Assembly (NCBI RefSeq): GCF_029436685.1
Contig: NZ_JAROCY010000001.1
Coordinates: 1 to 64,000, forward strand
Direction of reading: 5' to 3'
DNA length: 64,000 nt
Origin: Novosphingobium cyanobacteriorum
GTDB taxonomy: Bacteria > Pseudomonadota > Alphaproteobacteria > Sphingomonadales > Sphingomonadaceae
Under the pieces are notes generated by a model that was not told where the DNA came from, searched no databases, and saw only the letters and a list, made by a program, of their open reading frames with translations. This document shows, one piece after another, positions 51,305 to 63,714 of the stretch (positions are counted from its first letter, which is position 1; each line of letters begins with the position of its first letter). The translations under genes were made by a program, and so were the position numbers.

Positions 51305-52392
51305 CCGCGTTTTTCCAGGGCCTCGGCCTTAGCTACGAACTGGCTTGGACGATTTCGACCATCTGCGGGATCCTGCTGATCGCGTTCCCGCTGATGCTTG
51401 GCGTGGCGATGATCATCTATGCCGACCGCAAGATCTGGGCGGCGATGGCGCTGCGCAAGGGGCCGAACGTGGTGGGGCCGCTGGGCCTGCTGCAGTCCTT
51501 CGCGGATGGCCTGAAGGTGTTCCTGCAGGAAACCATCATTCCGGCCGCCGCGAACAAGGGTCTGTTCCTGATCGCGCCGATCATCACCTTCACCGTTGCG
51601 CTGATGGCCTGGGCGGTGATCCCGTTCAATTCGGGCGCGGTGCTGGCCGATATCAACGTCGGCCTGCTCTATGTCCTCGCGATCTCGTCGCTGGGGGTTT
51701 ACGGGGTGGTGATCGCGGGCTGGTCGTCCAACTCGAAGTACCCGTTCTTCTCGGCCATGCGCGCCTCGGCGCAGATGATCTCCTATGAAGTCTCGATCGG
51801 CTTCATCCTGATCTGCGTGGTGCTGTGGGCGGGTACGTTCAACCTGAACGACATCGTGAAGGCGCAGAAGGGGGCGATTTCGCTCGCGTATGCAATTCCC
51901 GCCCTGGCGGATGTCCCGGTCCTTGGGTGGAAAATCAACGGCTTCGTGGCCAACCCGCTGCTGTTCCCGATGTGGGTGATGTTCCTGATCTCCGGCATGG
52001 CCGAAACGGCGCGCGCGCCGTTTGACCTGACCGAGGCGGAATCCGAACTCGTCGCCGGCTACCAAACCGAATATTCGTCGATGGCCTTCGCGCTCTACTG
52101 GCTGGGCGAATACGCCAACGTGCTGCTGATGTGCGCGCTCAACGCCACGCTGTTCTGGGGTGGCTGGCTGCCCCCGCTGGACATTCCGGTGCTTTACCTG
52201 GTGCCCGGCATCGTGTGGCTGCTGCTGAAGATCCTGTTCTTCTTCTTCATCTTCAGCTGGGTGAAGGCCACCGTCCCGCGCTATCGCTATGACCAGCTGA
52301 TGCGCCTGGGCTGGAAGATCTTCCTCCCCGTCTCGCTGCTGTTCGTCTTCCTCGTAAGCGGTTGGCTGATGCTGACGAGGTACGCCGTATGA
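51301..52392 (+). CDS. nuoH: NADH-quinone oxidoreductase subunit H
   Basis: Eight-helix membrane subunit at the junction of the two arms, forming part of the quinone tunnel. Family segments: ERK-like [21 protein letters not shown] near 40-60, [30 protein letters not shown] loop ([20 protein letters not shown]), and the C-terminal [20 protein letters not shown]. The ATG at 51301 (MTAFFQGLG) gives 363 residues. It ends in an ATGA overlap with a non-nuo gene instead of nuoI. Confidence 0.96.
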   Translation: MTAFFQGLGLSYELAWTISTICGILLIAFPLMLGVAMIIYADRKIWAAMALRKGPNVVGPLGLLQSFADGLKVFLQETIIPAAANKGLFLIAPIITFTVALMAWAVIPFNSGAVLADINVGLLYVLAISSLGVYGVVIAGWSSNSKYPFFSAMRASAQMISYEVSIGFILICVVLWAGTFNLNDIVKAQKGAISLAYAIPALADVPVLGWKINGFVANPLLFPMWVMFLISGMAETARAPFDLTEAESELVAGYQTEYSSMAFALYWLGEYANVLLMCALNATLFWGGWLPPLDIPVLYLVPGIVWLLLKILFFFFIFSWVKATVPRYRYDQLMRLGWKIFLPVSLLFVFLVSGWLMLTRYAV

Positions 52393-52934
52393 AAGCAGCT
52401 AGATTAGCTCTTCCTGCTTTGGTCTTTCTTCTGGGTGGGGCAACAACTCCGACCGAGGATAAGGCTTTCCCTAAGCAATTCATTCTTTGTGGGCTGCAGA
52501 AGACCATCGCGTCTGAAGATTTTCGCAGGGAAGGACCTCGCCTTACCGTGGCGTTCATATTTAGGCTCCATCCTGACGCGAAATGGGAGAGTCTTGATTC
52601 AGTTGATGGCTCCTTGAAGATCTTTGATCCGAATAACCTCTTTATCTATGGTCAACCGAAAGTCCTTGGCAGGGCGTTGAACGAAAGTTCCTTCACCTCG
52701 TTCACTTTCTTGAATTCCGAACAGTTCGTTACGTTTGGCGCATTGCAGTTGAAGCGCTATGAGAGGTCTTCTCCCGATAGTATGGTCTTGGATGCTTTTC
52801 TTGTAGCTTCGGACAAGAGTGGCAAGAAGCGCAATGCTGATCATATGTACTCAGGCAATTGCCTCCTCGGCAAACCGGATGAGGCGCTGGAAAACTTTCG
52901 CGGCCTTGGACCGACGATGCAGGAAATGAAATGA
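52389..52934 (+). CDS. Exported protein of unknown function between nuoH and nuoI
   Basis: A 181-residue protein with a signal peptide ([19 protein letters not shown]) and a mixed alpha/beta mature part that I do not recognise; two cysteines lie near 34 and about 158. The coding sequence is roughly half GC by eye, far below its neighbours, a sign of recent transfer. It is coupled at both ends: its ATG overlaps the nuoH stop and its stop overlaps the nuoI ATG. A periplasmic protein is not expected in complex I, so it is probably unrelated to respiration or an accessory factor. Confidence 0.7.
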   Translation: MKAARLALPALVFLLGGATTPTEDKAFPKQFILCGLQKTIASEDFRREGPRLTVAFIFRLHPDAKWESLDSVDGSLKIFDPNNLFIYGQPKVLGRALNESSFTSFTFLNSEQFVTFGALQLKRYERSSPDSMVLDAFLVASDKSGKKRNADHMYSGNCLLGKPDEALENFRGLGPTMQEMK

Positions 52935-53416
52935 CCGCCGCTCAACTCATCAAGAGCTTCACCCTGTGGGAGTTCGTGAAGGCGCACTGGCTGACCTTGA
53001 AGTATTTCTTCAAGCCCAAGGCGACGATCAACTACCCGTTCGAGAAGAACCCGCTGTCCCCGCGTTTCCGCGGCGAACATGCGCTGCGCCGTTATCCTAA
53101 CGGCGAGGAGCGCTGCATCGCGTGCAAGCTGTGCGAGGCGGTGTGTCCGGCGCAGGCGATCACGATCGAGGCCGAACCGCGCGAGGACGGCAGCCGCCGC
53201 ACCACGCGCTACGACATCGACATGACCAAGTGCATCTACTGCGGCTTCTGCCAGGAAGCCTGCCCGGTGGACGCCATCGTCGAAGGGCCGAACTTCGAAT
53301 TCGCCGCCGAAACGCGCGAGGAACTGCTCTATGACAAGGCCAAGCTTCTCGCCAACGGGGACAAGTGGGAGCGCGCCATCGCTGCCAACCTTGAAGCCGA
53401 TGCGGCGTATCGGTAA
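52931..53416 (+). CDS. nuoI: NADH-quinone oxidoreductase subunit I
   Basis: The TYKY subunit with two [4Fe-4S] clusters (N6a and N6b) between NuoG and NuoB. The eight ligands are in [16 protein letters not shown] and [16 protein letters not shown]. The N-terminal helix and the [17 protein letters not shown] segment are typical. At 161 residues it is normal. Its ATG overlaps the stop of the preceding non-nuo gene. Confidence 0.97.
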   Translation: MTAAQLIKSFTLWEFVKAHWLTLKYFFKPKATINYPFEKNPLSPRFRGEHALRRYPNGEERCIACKLCEAVCPAQAITIEAEPREDGSRRTTRYDIDMTKCIYCGFCQEACPVDAIVEGPNFEFAAETREELLYDKAKLLANGDKWERAIAANLEADAAYR

Positions 53417-53443
53417 GGGGCCCGCCCAAATGGACAAAGTGGC

Positions 53444-54061
53444 ATGATCCAGGCTTTCGCCTTTTACCTCTTCGCCGGCATGATGCTGTTCTCCGGGGCG
53501 GTCACCATCCTTGCGCGCAACCCGGTGCACTCGGTGCTCTGGCTGATCCTCGCGTTCTTCAACGCGGCGGGCCTGATGGTCCTTGCCGGGGCTGAATTCA
53601 TCGCGATGCTGCTGGTCATCGTCTATGTCGGCGCGGTCGCGGTGCTGTTCCTGTTCGTGGTCATGATGCTGGACATCGACTTTGCCGAACTGCGGGCAGG
53701 CTTCATCAAGAACTTCCCGCTGGGCATGCTGCTGGCGGCGGTGCTGTTCGTGGAACTGTTCGTCGGCATCGTGGTGCGCAGCGCCGGTTCGCTGCAGCTG
53801 AGCCATGCATCGGGCACGGCGGCGCCGGCCGCGGGCCTCACCAACACGCAGGCCATCGGTGCGCTGCTCTACAGCAAGTACCTGTTCCTGTTCGAAGCGG
53901 CGGGCATCATCCTGCTGGTGGCGATGATCGGCGCGATCGTGCTGACCCACCGCCAGCGTGGCGGGGTGCGCGGCCAGAACGTTTCGAAGCAGGTGGCGCG
54001 CCGGCCGGAAGAGGCCACAATCAACGTGCAGCCGGAAGTGGGCAAGGGGGTCTCGCTCTGA
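53444..54061 (+). CDS. nuoJ: NADH-quinone oxidoreductase subunit J
   Basis: Membrane subunit with five helices near the quinone-proton coupling region. The signature [20 protein letters not shown] is near residue 22, and [26 protein letters not shown] sequence ([20 protein letters not shown]) follows. The C-terminal tail is polar. At 205 residues it is normal. The last base of its stop begins nuoK. Confidence 0.95.
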   Translation: MIQAFAFYLFAGMMLFSGAVTILARNPVHSVLWLILAFFNAAGLMVLAGAEFIAMLLVIVYVGAVAVLFLFVVMMLDIDFAELRAGFIKNFPLGMLLAAVLFVELFVGIVVRSAGSLQLSHASGTAAPAAGLTNTQAIGALLYSKYLFLFEAAGIILLVAMIGAIVLTHRQRGGVRGQNVSKQVARRPEEATINVQPEVGKGVSL

Positions 54062-54366
54062 TGATCGGCATCGAACACTACGTCGTCGTCAGCTCGATCC
54101 TGTTCGTGCTCGGCGTGCTCGGCATCTTTCTCAACCGCAAGAACGTGATCATCATCCTGATGGCGATCGAACTGATCCTGCTGTCGGTGAACCTCAACCT
54201 CGTCGCGTTCAGTGCCTTCCTCCACGATCTCGTGGGTCAGGTCTTCGCCATGTTCGTGCTGACCGTGGCGGCGGGCGAGGCGGCGATCGGGCTTGCCATC
54301 CTTGTCATCTACTTCCGCGGCCGCGGCACCATTGCCGTTGACGACGTCAACCGGATGAAGGGCTGA
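54061..54366 (+). CDS. nuoK: NADH-quinone oxidoreductase subunit K
   Basis: Three-helix proton-pathway subunit, 101 residues. The two conserved membrane glutamates are in [14 protein letters not shown] and [11 protein letters not shown]. The start ATG shares a base with the nuoJ stop. It lies five bases before nuoL. Confidence 0.96.
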   Translation: MIGIEHYVVVSSILFVLGVLGIFLNRKNVIIILMAIELILLSVNLNLVAFSAFLHDLVGQVFAMFVLTVAAGEAAIGLAILVIYFRGRGTIAVDDVNRMKG

Positions 54367-54370
54367 ACCG

Positions 54371-56415
<2,045 letters not shown>

Positions 56416-56419
<4 letters not shown>

Positions 56420-57963
56420 GCGGTTTTCCTATCCTGAGCCTCATGCTGCTGGTGCCGCTGGTCGGCGCGGTGGCCGTCCTCAAGGCCGGGCGCGAACAGG
56501 CCCGCATGATCGCGCTGGTCGCCACGCTGATCGACGCCGTGCTCGGCGCCATGCTGTGGGCCAAGTTCGACATCGGCGGCGCGCAGTGGCAGTTCACCGA
56601 ACGCGCCGCGCTGTTTGCCGGATTCGAATGGAAGCTGGGCATCGATGGCATCGCGCTGCTGCTGATTGCGCTGACCGTGTTCCTGATGCCGATCTGCATC
56701 GGCGCCAGCTGGAACTCGATCGAAAAGCGCGCGGGTGAATATTACGCGGCGTTCCTGCTGATGGAAACGCTGATGATCGGCGTGTTTGCGGCGCAGGACC
56801 TGTTCCTGTTCTACATCATGTTCGAAGCCGGCCTGATCCCGATGTACCTGATCATCGGCATCTGGGGCGGGGCTGACCGCATATACGCCAGCTACAAGTT
56901 CTTCCTCTACACGCTGTTCGGCTCTGTGCTGATGCTGATCGCGATGTTCTGGATGGCCAATGCTGCTGGCACGACCGACATTCCCACGCTGATGCAGTAC
57001 AACTTCCCGGTTCACGCGCAGACGTGGCTGTGGCTGGCCTTCTTCGCCAGCTTCGCGGTGAAGATGCCGATGTGGCCGGTCCACACCTGGCTGCCCGATG
57101 CACACGTGCAGGCGCCCACCGCCGGTTCGGTGATCCTGGCGGGCGTGCTGCTGAAGATGGGTGGCTACGGCTTCATCCGCTTCTCGCTGCCGATGTTCCC
57201 GGAAGCCTCGGCGCAGTTCGCACCGCTGGTCTGGGGCCTGTCGATGGCGGCGGTGGTGATCACCTCGCTGATCGCGCTGGTGCAGCACGATATCAAGAAG
57301 CTGATCGCCTATTCCTCGGTGGCGCACATGGCCATCGTGACCATCGGCCTCTTCGCCTTCAACCAGCAGGGTCTCGAAGGCTCGATGCTGATCATGCTCA
57401 GCCACGGCCTTGTCGCCGGCGCGCTGTTCCTCGCGGTGGGCGTGATCTACGATCGCCTGCACACCCGCGAAATCGATCGCTACGGCGGCCTCGCCATCAA
57501 CATGCCGTATTACGCGCTGTTCTTCCTGCTGTTCACCATGGCCTCCATCGGCCTGCCGGGCACCAGCGGCTTCGTGGGTGAATTCCTGTCGCTGATGGGC
57601 GTGTACCAGATGTCGAGCTGGGTGGCGCTGGTCTGCACCACCGGCATCATCCTTGGCGCGGCCTATATGCTCTACCTCTATCGCCGCGTGGTGTTCGGGG
57701 TGCAGAAGAACGAAGATGCCGCTGCCATGCCCGATCTTGATGGGCGCGAATGGGCGATGATGGTCCCGCTCGCCATCGTGGTGCTGTGGATGGGCGTCTA
57801 TCCTGAAACGTTCCTGGCGCCGATGCGCAAGGATATCGCGGCGCTGGAGGCTCGCCTTGCCCCCGCCAGCCCCAAGGGGGATTCCGACGTGAAGATCGCA
57901 GCCGTGAAGCCTGCTGCCGAAGGTTCGCATGCCGAAATGGCGCATGAAGGGGAGGCCCACTGA
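56416..57963 (+). CDS. nuoM: NADH-quinone oxidoreductase subunit M
   Basis: Antiporter-like proton-pumping subunit with 14 helices, 515 residues. Conserved: [17 protein letters not shown] (Glu of the pump), [20 protein letters not shown] (Lys), [15 protein letters not shown] and [13 protein letters not shown]. The C-terminal tail is Ala/Pro/His-rich. Its ATG overlaps the nuoL stop and its last stop base begins nuoN. Confidence 0.97.
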
Positions 57964-59426
57964 TGGACCTGCTTCATTCGCTCCAGCTGACACTCGCCGA
58001 AGAGCTGATCAGCGTTTCGGGCCTGATCCTGCTGTTGGTCGCCGCCTGGAGTGGCGACAAGGCCGCGCGCCTGATCTCTATCGCCTCGGTCGCGGTGCTG
58101 GTCGCCTGTGCCGCGCTGGCCGTGCCGGCGCTGGCCGGCGCTGCTGCCGGTCCCGATACCTATGCCTTCGGCGCGCAGTACAAGGCCGATGCCTTCTCTG
58201 CCTTCGGCAAGATCCTGATCTATCTCGGCGCGGCGGTTACGCTGATCGTCGCCCCGGCGTTCCTCGATCGCTTCAACGCCATGCGCGCGGAATTCCCGCT
58301 GCTGGTGCTGTTCGCGGCGCTGGGCATGGGCATCATGGTTTCGGCCGGAGACCTGCTGGCGCTCTACATCGGGCTCGAACTGAACAGCCTCGCCGCCTAT
58401 GTGCTCGCGGCGTTCCTGCGCACCGATGACCGTTCGGCCGAAGCGGGCCTCAAGTACTTCGTGCTCGGCTCGCTCGCCTCGGGCATCCTGCTCTATGGCA
58501 TCAGCCTGACCTATGGCTTCAGCGGCCACACCGATTTCGCCGGCATCCGCGCCGCGCTGGGTGCGGGTGTGATGTCCACCGGCGCCACGTTCGGCCTCGT
58601 CTTCGTGCTCGCCGGCCTTGCCTTCAAGATCAGCGCCGCGCCGTTCCACATGTGGACGCCCGACGTCTATGAAGGCGCGCCCACGCCAGTGACGACGTTC
58701 TTCGCCACCGCGCCCAAGGTGGCAGCGCTGGGCCTGCTGATGCGCGTCAGCATCGAAGCCTTCGGGTCGCAGCCCGGTGCGTGGCAGCAGATCGTGATCT
58801 TCGCCGCGCTGCTGTCGATCGTGATCGGCGCGCTCGGCGCGATCGGTCAGGACAACATCAAGCGCCTGATGGCCTATTCGTCGATCAACAACGTCGGCTT
58901 CATGCTGATCGGCCTTGCCTGTGGCACGCAGGCGGGTGTCTCGGCGATGCTGGTCTACCTCGCGATCTACGTGGTGATGTCGATCGCCGGCTTCGTTGCC
59001 ATCCTGATGCTGCGCGATGCCGATGATCGCCCGGTGGAAAGCATTGCCGACCTTTCGGGGCTGTCGAAGACGCGTCCCGGCCTTGCCGTTGCGCTGGCCG
59101 CGGTGATGTTCAGCCTGGCCGGCATTCCGCCACTGTTCGGCTTCTGGGGCAAGTTCGTGGTGTTCCAGGCCGCGGTGCAGGCCAACCTCGTGGCGCTCGC
59201 CGCCATCGGTATCGCCGCCTCGGTGATCGGCGCCTTCTACTATCTGAAGGTGGTGAAGGTGATGTACTTCGATGATGCGGCGGACAAGGTGCACGGCCGC
59301 AACGATCTGGCGCACACCGTGCTGCTGGTCGCCGCGTCGATCTTCCTTTCGCCGCTGGGTTACCTGCTGACCAATTGGCTGCACCTTCTGGCCGGCAACG
59401 CCGCCAGCGCGCTGTTCCACGCTTGA
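57963..59426 (+). CDS. nuoN: NADH-quinone oxidoreductase subunit N
   Basis: Third antiporter-like pumping subunit, 487 residues. Conserved: YIGLELNSLAAYVLAAF (Glu), LAFKISAAPFHMWTPDVYEG (Lys), NIKRLMAYSSINNVGFMLIG and GIPPLFGFWGKFVVF. It is the last nuo gene. Its TGA stop overlaps the TTG start of birA, so the operon continues into cofactor and RNA genes. Confidence 0.97.
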   Translation: MDLLHSLQLTLAEELISVSGLILLLVAAWSGDKAARLISIASVAVLVACAALAVPALAGAAAGPDTYAFGAQYKADAFSAFGKILIYLGAAVTLIVAPAFLDRFNAMRAEFPLLVLFAALGMGIMVSAGDLLALYIGLELNSLAAYVLAAFLRTDDRSAEAGLKYFVLGSLASGILLYGISLTYGFSGHTDFAGIRAALGAGVMSTGATFGLVFVLAGLAFKISAAPFHMWTPDVYEGAPTPVTTFFATAPKVAALGLLMRVSIEAFGSQPGAWQQIVIFAALLSIVIGALGAIGQDNIKRLMAYSSINNVGFMLIGLACGTQAGVSAMLVYLAIYVVMSIAGFVAILMLRDADDRPVESIADLSGLSKTRPGLAVALAAVMFSLAGIPPLFGFWGKFVVFQAAVQANLVALAAIGIAASVIGAFYYLKVVKVMYFDDAADKVHGRNDLAHTVLLVAASIFLSPLGYLLTNWLHLLAGNAASALFHA

Positions 59427-60139
59427 TCGAAACCGTCGCAGAGATCGATTCCACCAACGCCGCGCTGCTGGCGCGGCTTGGCCGGGGTGAAGTGATCGAC
59501 GAGGGCGCGTGGCTGGTTGCAGACCGGCAGACTGCCGGTCGCGGCCGTGCCGGGCGCGTGTGGAGCGATGGCTACGGCAACTTCATGGGATCAACCGTGG
59601 CGCAGTTGCGCGCGACCGATCCCCTGCCGCAGTCGCTGGCCCTGGTCGCCGGGCTGGCGGTCCACGGCGTGGTGCAGGAATGTGCGCCGGGCCTGACCGA
59701 TTGCCTGCTGAAATGGCCGAATGACCTGCTGGTGTCCGGGGCGAAGCTGGCGGGCATCCTGCTGGAACGCCATGCCGATGCGGTTGTGGTCGGGATCGGT
59801 GTGAACCTGTCGTTCGCGCCCGATGTGCCTGATCGCGCCACGGTTTCGCTGGCCCGGCTCGGCCATGGCACTGCGCGCGATGTCTTTGCCGAACGCCTTG
59901 CCGCGCACTGGCAGGCGGTGCTCACGCGGTGGCATTGCGGGGAATGGCCCGCTTTGCGGCAGGAATGGCTGTTGCGGGCGCATCCGGTGGGCACGCAGGT
60001 TTCGGTCAAGGATCCGTCGCATGGCACCGTCAGCGGGGCATTCGCGGGCATCGACGACAATGGCGTTGCGCTTCTGCGCTTGGCCGATGGGTCGATGCGT
60101 GCCATCCACGCGGGTGATCTCGATCTGGTAGGTGGATGA
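59423..60139 (+). CDS. birA: Biotin-[acetyl-CoA-carboxylase] ligase (no DNA-binding domain)
   Basis: Attaches biotin to the biotin carrier protein of acetyl-CoA carboxylase. Motifs: [10 protein letters not shown] at the N-terminus, the biotinyl-AMP loop [20 protein letters not shown] and AGILLER with GIGVNL. The N-terminal helix-turn-helix of E. coli BirA is absent (group I enzyme, 238 residues), so it cannot repress biotin genes. The start is a TTG at 59423 overlapping the nuoN stop; no better start exists before the catalytic core. Confidence 0.92.
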   Translation: MIETVAEIDSTNAALLARLGRGEVIDEGAWLVADRQTAGRGRAGRVWSDGYGNFMGSTVAQLRATDPLPQSLALVAGLAVHGVVQECAPGLTDCLLKWPNDLLVSGAKLAGILLERHADAVVVGIGVNLSFAPDVPDRATVSLARLGHGTARDVFAERLAAHWQAVLTRWHCGEWPALRQEWLLRAHPVGTQVSVKDPSHGTVSGAFAGIDDNGVALLRLADGSMRAIHAGDLDLVGG

Positions 60140-60927
60140 TGCTCCTCGCTGTCGATGTGGGTAACACCAATGTGGTATTCGCGCTCTTCGATGGGCGCAC
60201 GATCAAGGGCCGCTGGCGCATCGCCACCGATCCGCGCCGCACGGCGGACGAATACGCGGTCTGGCTGTTCCAGCTCTTCCGGCTGGAGGACGTGGAGCCG
60301 CACGAGGTCGATCAGATCCTGATCTCCACCGTGGTGCCGCGCGCGCTGCACAACCTGCAGGTACTTTCGCAGAAATACTTCAAGCGCGATGCCCTCGTGG
60401 CTGGCCAGCCGCCGGTGGAATGGGGCTTCGAGGCCGACGTGGACGAACCGCGCTCGCTGGGGGCGGACCGCGCGGTGAACGCCATTGCCGCCCACGCGCG
60501 CTATCCCGGTGACCTGATCGTCGTGGATTTCGGCACGGCCACCACGTTCGATCATGTGGACTTCATGGGCGCCTACAAGGGCGGGATCATTGCGCCGGGG
60601 ATCAACCTGTCGCTCGATGCGTTGGTCAATGCCGCTGCAAAGCTGCCGCGCATCGCCATTGAAGCGCCCACGCGGACGAAAAGCGTGATCGGCCGCAACA
60701 CCGAAGACCAGATGCACATCGGCGTGTTCTGGGGCTATGTGGCGATGATGGAAGGACTGATCGCGCGGATGCGGTCAGAGATCGGACGGCCTGCGCTGGT
60801 GATCGCGACAGGTGGCCTGGCGGTGCTGTTCGGCGAACACACCGATATTTTCGATCACGTGGATACGGACCTGACGCTCGATGGCCTTGCCCTGCTGGGC
60901 GAACGGGCGCGGGCGAGCCAGGCATAA
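60136..60927 (+). CDS. coaX: Type III pantothenate kinase
   Basis: Phosphorylates pantothenate, the first step of coenzyme A synthesis. ASKHA-fold motifs: [12 protein letters not shown] (phosphate 1), [24 protein letters not shown] (catalytic Asp) and [10 protein letters not shown], with ATGGLAVLF near the C-terminus. At 263 residues it is normal. The ATG overlaps the birA stop; the next codon is also ATG. The order nuoN-birA-coaX-rnj is common in alphaproteobacteria. Confidence 0.95.
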   Translation: MMLLAVDVGNTNVVFALFDGRTIKGRWRIATDPRRTADEYAVWLFQLFRLEDVEPHEVDQILISTVVPRALHNLQVLSQKYFKRDALVAGQPPVEWGFEADVDEPRSLGADRAVNAIAAHARYPGDLIVVDFGTATTFDHVDFMGAYKGGIIAPGINLSLDALVNAAAKLPRIAIEAPTRTKSVIGRNTEDQMHIGVFWGYVAMMEGLIARMRSEIGRPALVIATGGLAVLFGEHTDIFDHVDTDLTLDGLALLGERARASQA

Positions 60928-60942
60928 GGAACAGGAACAGAC

Positions 60943-62595
60943 GTGAAGCCCGGTAAGGAACTGCTGTTTTGTGCGCTCGGTGGTTCGGGCGAGATCGGGA
61001 TGAACGTCAACCTCTATGGGTGTGACGGCAAGTGGCTGATGGTCGATCTGGGCATGACCTTCGCCGATCCGTGGTATCCGGGTGTCGATCTGGTCTTTGC
61101 CGATCTCGATTTCATCGAGGAGCGGCTTGAGGATCTCGTGGGCGTGGTGCTGACCCATGCGCACGAGGACCATATCGGCGCGGTGCCCTATTTCGCGCAG
61201 GACCTTGGCGTGCCGCTCTATGCCACACCGTTCACCGCGCGACTGATCCACGAGAAGCTGGTCGAGGCGGGGATCGAGGACAGCGTCGAGCTGAACGTGA
61301 TCCCCAACGAGGGCAGCTTCCACCTCGGCCCGTTCGGCCTGCGCTATATCCCGCTGGCGCACTCGATCGCCGAAGGCAACGCGCTGCTGATCGACACGCC
61401 CTATGGTCGCGTGTTCCACACCGGCGACTGGAAGCTGGATGACGAACCGCGCATCGGCAAGCCCGCCACCGAGGAAGAACTGACCGCCATCGGCGACGAG
61501 GGCGTGCTGGCTCTGGTCTGCGATTCCACCAACGTTTTCAATCCGAAAGCCTCAGGCAGCGAAGGCGCGGTGCGGGCCGGGCTGCTTGAGACGGTGGAGG
61601 CGCTGGCCGGGCGGCGCGTGGTGGTGACCACCTTCGCTTCCAATGTGGCGCGGTTGCAGACCCTGGCAGAAGTGGCCGAGGCAACCGGGCGGCGGCTCTG
61701 CGTGGCCGGGCGGTCGCTGGACCGTATCATCTCCGTGGCGCAAGCCTCTGGTTATCTTCAGGATTTCCCCGATCCCATTTCGATGGACCAGGCGATGGAC
61801 CTGCCGCGGGGCGAGGTGATGATCCTCGCCACGGGCGGGCAAGGGGAGCCACGCGCGGCGCTGGCGCGCATCGCGTCTGACCAGCATCCGATCAAGCTGG
61901 ACCGGGGCGATGTGGTGCTGTTTTCCAGCCGCCAGATTCCGGGCAACGAGATCGCCATCGGCCGCGTTCAGAATGCGCTGACGGCCAAGGGCGTGGAGAT
62001 CGTCACCGACCGTCAGTCGATGATCCACGTGTCCGGACATCCGGGCCGGCCTGAACTTGTTGCGCTATATGACTGGATCAGGCCGGAAATCCTCGTGCCG
62101 GTGCACGGCGAGCTGCGCCACATGAGCGAGCAGGCCAAGCTGGGCAAGGCCGAGGGGATCAAGCGCACGATCGTGCAGAAAAACGGCGACCTGATCCGCC
62201 TGACACCCAACGGGCCGCACAAGATCAGCGAAGTCCGCGCCGGGCGCCTGGTGCTGGATGGTGACATCATCGGCCCCGCTGATGGCGAGGCGATGGGCGC
62301 GCGGCGGCGGTTGGCGAACAACGGCCTCGTCACCGTGGCGCTGGCCGTGGGGCGCGATGGCAAGCTGGCGAGCCATGTCGAGGTCGCCTCAATCGGCCTG
62401 CCGCTGGACGAGGACATGGGCTCGTTTATCGTGGAAGCTCAAGAAGATGCGGCCGAGGCGGTGCGTACCCTTAAGGGCGATCGCAAGAAGGACCGGGTGG
62501 CCATTGCCGAATGCGTGCGGCTGGCGGTAAGGCGGTGCGCGCAGCGGTGGTCGGGCAAGAAACCCGTGGTCCAGGTGATGCTGCGGGAATCGTAA
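60943..62595 (+). CDS. rnj: Ribonuclease J
   Basis: Metallo-beta-lactamase-fold RNase with 5' exonuclease and endonuclease activity in rRNA maturation and mRNA decay. Zn ligands in THAHEDHIGAVPY (about residue 70), IPLAHSIAE and FHTGDWKLDD, the beta-CASP signatures TTFASNVARL, ATGGQGEPRAAL and VSGHPGRPELV, and the C-terminal domain. At 550 residues it is normal. It starts with GTG at 60943. Having both RNase E and RNase J is typical of alphaproteobacteria. Confidence 0.94.
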   Translation: MKPGKELLFCALGGSGEIGMNVNLYGCDGKWLMVDLGMTFADPWYPGVDLVFADLDFIEERLEDLVGVVLTHAHEDHIGAVPYFAQDLGVPLYATPFTARLIHEKLVEAGIEDSVELNVIPNEGSFHLGPFGLRYIPLAHSIAEGNALLIDTPYGRVFHTGDWKLDDEPRIGKPATEEELTAIGDEGVLALVCDSTNVFNPKASGSEGAVRAGLLETVEALAGRRVVVTTFASNVARLQTLAEVAEATGRRLCVAGRSLDRIISVAQASGYLQDFPDPISMDQAMDLPRGEVMILATGGQGEPRAALARIASDQHPIKLDRGDVVLFSSRQIPGNEIAIGRVQNALTAKGVEIVTDRQSMIHVSGHPGRPELVALYDWIRPEILVPVHGELRHMSEQAKLGKAEGIKRTIVQKNGDLIRLTPNGPHKISEVRAGRLVLDGDIIGPADGEAMGARRRLANNGLVTVALAVGRDGKLASHVEVASIGLPLDEDMGSFIVEAQEDAAEAVRTLKGDRKKDRVAIAECVRLAVRRCAQRWSGKKPVVQVMLRES

Positions 62596-62608
62596 GGAAA
62601 TCAATGCG

Positions 62609-62902
62609 ATGCGCTGGACTTCCATCCTCGCCATCTGGTCGCTGTTCTGGGTCCTCTCCGCCTTCCTCGTCCTTCCTTTCGGGGTGAAGACCCATGAGGA
62701 GCTGGGGCTGGAGAAAGTACCGGGGCAGGTGCACAGCGCGCCGGGGAACTGGAATCCCAAGCGGATCGCACTGCGCGCGACGATACTTTCCGCAATCCTT
62801 TTCGGTGCTTACTACGCCAATTACATAAACCACTGGATCACGATTGACGATCTCGACGTGAGCCGATGGATGGAATCGGCAGCCGGCGCGAAGCCGAATT
62901 GA
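62609..62902 (+). CDS. DUF1467 family membrane protein
   Basis: A 97-residue protein with two membrane helices (about 5-24 and 54-72). MRWTSILAIWSLFWVLSAFL and LPFGVKTHEE are the family marks. Function is not known; it very often follows rnj in alphaproteobacteria, as here, 13 bp downstream. Confidence 0.85.
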   Translation: MRWTSILAIWSLFWVLSAFLVLPFGVKTHEELGLEKVPGQVHSAPGNWNPKRIALRATILSAILFGAYYANYINHWITIDDLDVSRWMESAAGAKPN

Positions 62903-62908
62903 CGTAAG

Positions 62909-62955
62909 CTGAGATGGACTGAGAGGGGGCTGAGAGCGACTGAGACGGGCTGAGA
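62909..62955. repeat. Five phased CTGAGA repeats
   Basis: CTGAGA occurs at 62909, 62919, 62930, 62940 and 62950, with spacing of 10 or 11 bp, one turn of the helix. It lies between the convergent DUF1467 and phoB 3' ends. Confidence 0.85.
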
Positions 62956-62961
62956 GGCCGT

Positions 62962-63651
62962 CTAGACGCCTTCAAGCGCATAGCCGGCCGAGCGCACCGT
63001 GCGCACCGGATCGGGCGCGCCCGGCAGGGCAATGGCCTGGCGCAGACGGCGGATGTGGACGTCCACCGTGCGCAGTTCGATGTCGCTGCCGCTGCCCCAC
63101 ACCGCATCGAGCAACTGCCCGCGCGAGAAGACGCGGCCGGGGTGTTCCATGAAGTGGCGGAGCAGGCGGAACTCGGTCGGCCCGATCTTGATCGCCTGTC
63201 CGCGCCGCGCGACGCGGTGGGCGGTGGGATCAAGCGAGAGATCGCCCACGGTGATCGTCTCCCCCGCCAGGGCCGGGCGCACGCGGCGCAGCACGGCGCC
63301 GACGCGGGCGATCAGCTCGCGCGGGGAGAAGGGCTTGGTCACGTAGTCGTCGGCCCCGGTCTCGAGGCCGCGAACGCGGTCGTCCTCGTCATGCCGGGCG
63401 GTGAGCATGATGATGGGGACGTGGGCGGTGGACTTGTTGCGGCGCAGGCGGCGGCAGACTTCGATGCCGCTGGTGCCGCCGATCATCCAATCGAGCAGGA
63501 CGAGATCGGGCGTATCCTCGGCAGCCAGAAGCAGCGCCTCGTCGCCATCGTCGGTGGTCCGCACATCGTAGCCTTCGCCACGGAAGCGATACTCGACGAG
63601 TTCGGCCAGTGCGGTATCATCTTCGACGAGAAGCAACTTGGGTGCCGACAC
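62962..63651 (-). CDS. phoB: Phosphate regulon response regulator PhoB
   Basis: OmpR/PhoB-family response regulator for phosphate starvation. Receiver domain (about 1-115) with the acidic pair in LLLVEDD, the phosphorylated Asp in LVLLDWMIGG, the Thr in IIMLTAR and the Lys in YVTKPFSP; winged-helix domain (about 130-225) with RTVDVHIRRLRQ. The frame opens to a GTG at 63672, but the GTG at 63651 follows GGAGGAAAT with five-base spacing and gives 229 residues, the same as E. coli PhoB. It follows phoU by 63 bp, the usual pst-phoU-phoB order. Confidence 0.94.
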   Translation of the reverse strand: MSAPKLLLVEDDTALAELVEYRFRGEGYDVRTTDDGDEALLLAAEDTPDLVLLDWMIGGTSGIEVCRRLRRNKSTAHVPIIMLTARHDEDDRVRGLETGADDYVTKPFSPRELIARVGAVLRRVRPALAGETITVGDLSLDPTAHRVARRGQAIKIGPTEFRLLRHFMEHPGRVFSRGQLLDAVWGSGSDIELRTVDVHIRRLRQAIALPGAPDPVRTVRSAGYALEGV

Positions 63652-63714
63652 AATTTCCTCCGTGACAGTCACATTGCCAAGACACGGAAATTGTTACCGC
63701 CGTGTGACGAAGCC

